From Mycolicibacterium sp. (GTDB lineage: Bacteria; Actinomycetota; Actinomycetes; Mycobacteriales; Mycobacteriaceae), in assembly GCF_016462945.1 (NCBI RefSeq), contig NZ_JAEMSG010000001.1, positions 1 to 64,000 of the forward strand: a stretch of 64,000 nucleotides of DNA, given 5' to 3'. Shown in pieces: positions 60,435 to 64,000 of the stretch. The position numbers and the translations under genes are program-made. The notes under the pieces are model-generated. The model worked only from the letters and a program-made list of their open reading frames with translations, searched no databases and was not told the DNA's origin. Each line of letters opens with the position of its first letter. The first letter of the stretch is position 1.

Positions 60435-61144
60435 TGATCATGCCCATGGTGCTCACCGCGCACGGCAGCGTCGATCCGCGTTCAGCGGCCACTACACACG
60501 CGGTGGCCGACCAAATCCGACGGCTTCGGCCGGGTTTGGACGTGCGGGTGGCTTTCTGCGAAAAGAGCACACCGAATCTGCGGGACGTGCTCAACGGGCT
60601 CGACGGTCCGGGGGTCGTCACGCCACTGCTGCTGGCCAGCGCCTACCACGCCCGCGTCGACATCCCGGCCATCATCTCCGACACCGGCGCTGATGTTCTT
60701 CAAGCCGACACCCTCGGCGAGGATCCACACCTGATCGCAGTGCTCAGGCATCGGCTGAGTGAACTGCACGTCGAACACCGGAACGCCGACACCGGCGTGC
60801 TGGTCGTGGCAGTCGGGTCCTCGCATACCGAAGCCAATACCGGCACCGCCACCGTCGCCGAAGCACTGGCTCACGGAAGCAGTTGGGCCGGCGTCCGCAT
60901 CGCCTATGCCACCGGCCCACAACCGTCGGTTGACGAAGGCATCGAGGAACTCCGACTGCTCGGCGCAAAACGGATTGCCCTGGCACCCTGGTTCATCGCC
61001 CCCGGACGCATCACCGACCGGGTGGCCGCGATCGCATCAGCGGCCGGCATCCCGATGGCTGAAACTCTCGGCGCGCACCCTCTGGTCGCGACAACGGTGC
61101 TCGACCGCTTCGATCAGGCGATCACCCAGCGTCTCGCGGCTTAG
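60434..61144 (+). CDS. Sirohydrochlorin ferrochelatase-like protein (Che1/SirB type)
   Basis: 236 residues in the CbiX/SirB family: LTAHGSVDPRSAATTHAVADQIR near the N-terminus with the His-Gly-Ser of the chelatase site, TPLLLASAYHARVDIPAII with the second His, and a second similar half (VGSSHTEANTGTATVAE). It inserts iron to make siroheme, the cofactor of sirA two genes upstream, so the operon makes both enzyme and cofactor. It corresponds to Rv2393. Starts at 60434, 60440 or 60446 are all possible. Confidence 0.87.
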   Translation: MIMPMVLTAHGSVDPRSAATTHAVADQIRRLRPGLDVRVAFCEKSTPNLRDVLNGLDGPGVVTPLLLASAYHARVDIPAIISDTGADVLQADTLGEDPHLIAVLRHRLSELHVEHRNADTGVLVVAVGSSHTEANTGTATVAEALAHGSSWAGVRIAYATGPQPSVDEGIEELRLLGAKRIALAPWFIAPGRITDRVAAIASAAGIPMAETLGAHPLVATTVLDRFDQAITQRLAA

Positions 61145-61145
61145 C

Positions 61146-61526
61146 TCAGCCCGGCGCGCCGTTAGCGCCATCGGCACCGTTAGCGCCATCGGCGCCATCG
61201 GCGCCATCGGCACCATCGGCGCCGGCGACTCCGCCAAGACCACCCTGACCACCCTGACCACCCTGACCGCCCTGACCACCCTGACCGCCTTGACCACCCT
61301 GACCGCCTTGACCACCCAGGCCGCCGTTGCCACCCTGACCGCCATTGCCACCTGTCATCGTCTGCTCCTGCGTTGTTGTTGGTGCGCTTGAGGCCTCAGA
61401 CGGGGTGACCGAAACCACCTCCGGTCCCGTTGCCACGGTGCGGGTGCAACCGCCGGTCGCGGCAACCGCGACGGCGAGCGCACAGGCGCCGAGCAACAGC
61501 CGATTCACAGATTCGCCTGCATTCAT
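61146..61526 (-). CDS. Exported protein with long Gly-Gly-Gln and Gly-Ala-Asp repeats
   Basis: 126 residues from the ATG at 61526: a signal peptide (SVNRLLLGACALAVAVAATGGC) whose Cys27 may be lipidated (a weak lipobox), a Thr/Ser linker, then low-complexity repeats: GGNGGQGGNGGLGG followed by about eight GGQ units, and GADGADGADGADGANGADGANGAPG. The DNA is a run of near-identical 9-bp units and will be prone to length change. Its place, between the chelatase and cysA, is near where M. tuberculosis has the Gly-rich PE_PGRS41. Function unknown. Confidence 0.7.
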   Translation of the reverse strand: MNAGESVNRLLLGACALAVAVAATGGCTRTVATGPEVVSVTPSEASSAPTTTQEQTMTGGNGGQGGNGGLGGQGGQGGQGGQGGQGGQGGQGGQGGLGGVAGADGADGADGADGANGADGANGAPG

Positions 61527-61549
61527 ACCGGTCTCCTTCACGTGATAGG

Positions 61550-62575
61550 TCAAACACTACCGACGCTTTGCTCCATGCCGGAGATTGGCGGGATTCTGGT
61601 CGCCCGTACGTAGACGGTATCGCCATCCTTCAGCGCCAGTGCCTCGGCATCACCGCGGGTGATCTGTGCCACGAACGGTGCGCCGGTGGTGGCACTGATC
61701 AGTTCGACCCGCACTTCGAACCCGAGATAGACCACCCGATCGATGGTGGCCCGGATGACGCCGGTGCTCTCGGCGGTCCCGTCACCAGCCGCAATCGCCA
61801 TCTCAGGGGTCCGGCCAACCCGGATATCGTGCGGGCGCACCAGAATTCCGTTGAGCGAGGAGACCGTGCCCAGAAACGACATCACGAACGAATTGGCGGG
61901 GCTGTCATAGACCTCCGCCGGCGTCCCCACCTGTTCGATGCGCCCCTTGTTGAGAACCGCGATCCGGTCGGCCACGTCCAATGCCTCAGCCTGATCGTGA
62001 GTGACGAGCACCGTGGTGACGTGCACCTCGTCGTGCAACCGTCGCAACCATGCCCGCAGATCCTCCCGAACCTTGGCATCGAGGGCACCGAACGGCTCAT
62101 CCAGCAACAGCACCTGCGGATCAACCGCCAACGCACGCGCCAGTGCCATCCGTTGGCGCTGACCGCCGGATAGCTGGTTGGGATATCGCGTCTGAAATCC
62201 GGCCAGGCCTACTACTTCGAGCAGATTGTCCACCTTGTCCTTGATCTCGGCCTTAGGCAGCTTGCGAATCTTGAGCCCGAACGCGACGTTGTCTCGCACG
62301 GTGAGATGTTTGAACGCGGCGTAGTGCTGGAAGACGAACCCGATTCCGCGTCGCTGCGGCGGCACTCCTGTGACATCGCGGCCGTTGATCGTGATGGTGC
62401 CGCTGTCCGGGGTATCCAGGCCGGCAATAGCGCGCAGCAGAGTCGATTTTCCCGAACCACTCGGCCCGAGCAGGGCGGTCAGCGACCCCGCGGGAACCAC
62501 GAAGTCGACATTGTCCAAGGCATTGAAGTCGCCGTAGCGTTTGTTGGCACCGATCACGGTGATCGCGTTCGTCAT
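61550..62575 (-). CDS. cysA: Sulfate ABC transporter ATPase
   Basis: 341 residues: Walker [11 protein letters not shown]-loop [17 protein letters not shown], signature [15 protein letters not shown], Walker [18 protein letters not shown], switch His ([15 protein letters not shown]), and a TOBE-type C-terminal domain. The HYAAFKH pattern after the Q-loop is typical of CysA. It drives sulfate/thiosulfate import with CysT and CysW, encoded upstream on the same strand, and serves the cysteine pathway of the neighbouring operon. Confidence 0.95.
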   Translation of the reverse strand: MTNAITVIGANKRYGDFNALDNVDFVVPAGSLTALLGPSGSGKSTLLRAIAGLDTPDSGTITINGRDVTGVPPQRRGIGFVFQHYAAFKHLTVRDNVAFGLKIRKLPKAEIKDKVDNLLEVVGLAGFQTRYPNQLSGGQRQRMALARALAVDPQVLLLDEPFGALDAKVREDLRAWLRRLHDEVHVTTVLVTHDQAEALDVADRIAVLNKGRIEQVGTPAEVYDSPANSFVMSFLGTVSSLNGILVRPHDIRVGRTPEMAIAAGDGTAESTGVIRATIDRVVYLGFEVRVELISATTGAPFVAQITRGDAEALALKDGDTVYVRATRIPPISGMEQSVGSV

Positions 62576-62591
62576 GAAATCGTGCTCCTCG

Positions 62592-63401
62592 TCAACCCAC
62601 TCGGGCCCGGCGCGCGTCCAGTACCACCTGGACGACCAAGACCAGCACGGCGACCATCATGAGCAGCGTCGAAATGGCGTAGGCACCGTACTCGGCACCC
62701 CGGTTGTAGCGGTCAGAAACCAGCAACGTCAAAGTCTGTGATGCCCCCGGCAGGTTGGAGGACACCATGATCACTGCGCCGTACTCGCCCAGTGTCCGGG
62801 CGACCGTCAGCACGATGCCGTAGGTAAGCCCCCACCGAATCGACGGCAGGGTGATCTTCCAGAATGTCTGCCACCAACTGGATCCCAATGTGGCGGCCGC
62901 CTCTTCCTGATCGGTACCCAGTTCATGCAACACCGGCTCGACCTCGCGGATCACGAAGGGCACGGTCACGAAGATACTCGCCAGGACGATCCCGGGGAAA
63001 CCAAAGATGATCTTGAAACCCAGGCCGTTCTCGACGATCCCGAGCAGTCCGGCAGTACCCCACAACAGGATCAGTGCCACACCCACCACAACGGGCGAAA
63101 CGGCGAACGGCAGGTCAATGAGGGCTTGCAGAAACGCCTTACCTCTAAAACGCTTGCGTGCCAACAGCAATGCCGTCGGAACACCGAATACGACGTTGAG
63201 CGGAACCACGATCGCGACGACCAACAGCGAAAGCTGAAGCGCCGAAACTGCGGCCGGGGTGGAGATCGACGCGAAGAACGCACCAGGGCCCGGTGCGAAC
63301 GTCCGCCACACGATCAGCCCGACCGGAACGACCACCAGCACCAGAACATAGGCCAACGCCAGATAACGGGTAAGGAAACGCGTCAACGGCGACAGAATCA
63401 T
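62592..63401 (-). CDS. cysW: Sulfate ABC transporter permease CysW
   Basis: 269 residues, six helices, with the permease EAA loop ([61 protein letters not shown]). The GASQTLTL loop distinguishes CysW from CysT. ATG at 63401 overlaps the cysT stop by four bases (ATGA). It forms the sulfate channel with CysT. Confidence 0.94.
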   Translation of the reverse strand: MILSPLTRFLTRYLALAYVLVLVVVPVGLIVWRTFAPGPGAFFASISTPAAVSALQLSLLVVAIVVPLNVVFGVPTALLLARKRFRGKAFLQALIDLPFAVSPVVVGVALILLWGTAGLLGIVENGLGFKIIFGFPGIVLASIFVTVPFVIREVEPVLHELGTDQEEAAATLGSSWWQTFWKITLPSIRWGLTYGIVLTVARTLGEYGAVIMVSSNLPGASQTLTLLVSDRYNRGAEYGAYAISTLLMMVAVLVLVVQVVLDARRARVG

Positions 63402-64000
63402 GCAGCCAACTCCTGACGCCTACTTGCTCGGGAACCAAGGGTTCGTAAAACGAGCAGTACCAGGAACGAGACCGTAAGCAGCACAATGGAAACCGCCGCG
63501 GCACCAGTGCGATCATCGTTCTCGATCAAGGTGCGAATCCACTGCGAGGACACCTCGGTCTCGCCAGGGATCGCTCCTCCGATCAGAACCACTGAGCCGA
63601 ATTCGCCGATCGCTCGCGCGAATGCCAGCCCTGCGCCGGACAGCAGCGAGGGCATCAACGCCGGCAGCACCACCCGGCTGAAGATCACCGGGTTGCTGGC
63701 TCCCAACGATGCCGCCGCCTCCTCGACTTCGCGATCAAGTTCCAGCAGTACCGGCTGCACCGAGCGGACGACGAAGGGCAGCGTGACAAATAACAGTGCC
63801 ACGCCCACGCCCCACCTAGTGTGCTGCAGTTGGAGATTCACCGGACTGCTGGGTCCGTAGAGTGCCAGCATCACCAGGCTCGCGACAATGGTGGGTAGCG
63901 CGAAAGGTAGGTCAATTACCGAGTCAACGAGGCGTTTGCCAACAAACTCGTCACGGGTCAGTACCCAGGCGACTAGCAGACCGAACACCGCGTTGACCAC
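63398..64000 (-). CDS. cysT: Sulfate ABC transporter permease CysT, N-terminal part outside the window
   Basis: The last 200 codons of CysT: ARDEFVGKRLVDSVIDLPFALPTIVASLVMLALYGPSSPVNL, EAA loop EEAAASLGASNPVIFSRVVLPALMPSLLSGAGLAFARAIGEFGSVVLIGGAIPGETEVSSQWI. About 80 N-terminal residues lie beyond position 64000. It is the partner permease of CysW, and the binding protein gene (subI in M. tuberculosis) would follow outside the window. Confidence 0.93.
   Translation of the reverse strand: MVNAVFGLLVAWVLTRDEFVGKRLVDSVIDLPFALPTIVASLVMLALYGPSSPVNLQLQHTRWGVGVALLFVTLPFVVRSVQPVLLELDREVEEAAASLGASNPVIFSRVVLPALMPSLLSGAGLAFARAIGEFGSVVLIGGAIPGETEVSSQWIRTLIENDDRTGAAAVSIVLLTVSFLVLLVLRTLGSRASRRQELAA

Noticed and set aside
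1-64000. CRISPR arrays, insertion sequences, rRNA genes, integrases
   Set aside because: No spaced direct repeats, transposase or integrase motifs, or rRNA sequence were seen in reading the window and ORF track.

Overview
The window is high-GC actinobacterial chromosome, almost certainly from a non-tuberculous Mycobacterium (Mycolicibacterium-like). The right half keeps the gene order that I recall for the M. tuberculosis Rv2314c to Rv2400c interval: TldD/TldE, an ECF transporter, tRNA-Asn, dnaG, dgt, a TPM protein, glyS, furB, uppS, recO, era, ybeY, phoH, rsmE, dnaJ2, hrcA, hemW, sirA, cysH, a chelatase and cysAWT. Three things found in that interval in M. tuberculosis are missing here: smtB before furB, a gene between recO and era, and the mycobactin (mbt) cluster between hrcA and hemW.

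Layout. 1-6634: a VapBC antitoxin at the left edge, then pairs of convergent genes (Tat-exported DUF1906 protein, two wall or secreted proteins, an orphan MftF-like glycosyltransferase, an MpaB-type oxygenase, a ZIP transporter). 7021-14311: one sugar operon (FGGY kinase, binding lipoprotein, two permeases, ATPase, SDR dehydrogenase, BtpA/SgcQ protein). 14446-20280: a bed of broken genes (vapBC, a photolyase tail, cadD twice, cutinase, an uncharacterised secreted family, fic) mixed with intact genes for an FAD amine oxidase-like enzyme, a photolyase-like flavoprotein of unusual domain order and a PPOX protein. 20298-29474: a metal-handling cluster with a two-component system, CopZ, a Met-rich DUF305 lipoprotein, an L,D-transpeptidase preceded by a small leader ORF, His-rich membrane proteins, a CDF exporter and a CmtR-like repressor. 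A 33-bp copy of the 3' end of the tRNA(CAT) at 30148 lies at 14861, so 14861-30178 may be an integrated island of about 15.3 kb; no integrase is visible. 30259-64000: core chromosome, ending inside cysT.

The regulatory DNA is informative. There are three phased repeats over the vapB start, a 17-bp direct repeat shared by three intergenic sites of the metal cluster, an imperfect palindrome over a leaderless marR promoter, a Zur box over furB, a CIRCE element before hrcA, and a short ORF ending in CSCCCLA before the sulfite reductase operon. The last matches the cysteine-responsive attenuators described in mycobacteria. Coordinates of most starts come from the ORF track, trimmed by me to the start that fits family N-termini, overlaps or ribosome-binding sites.
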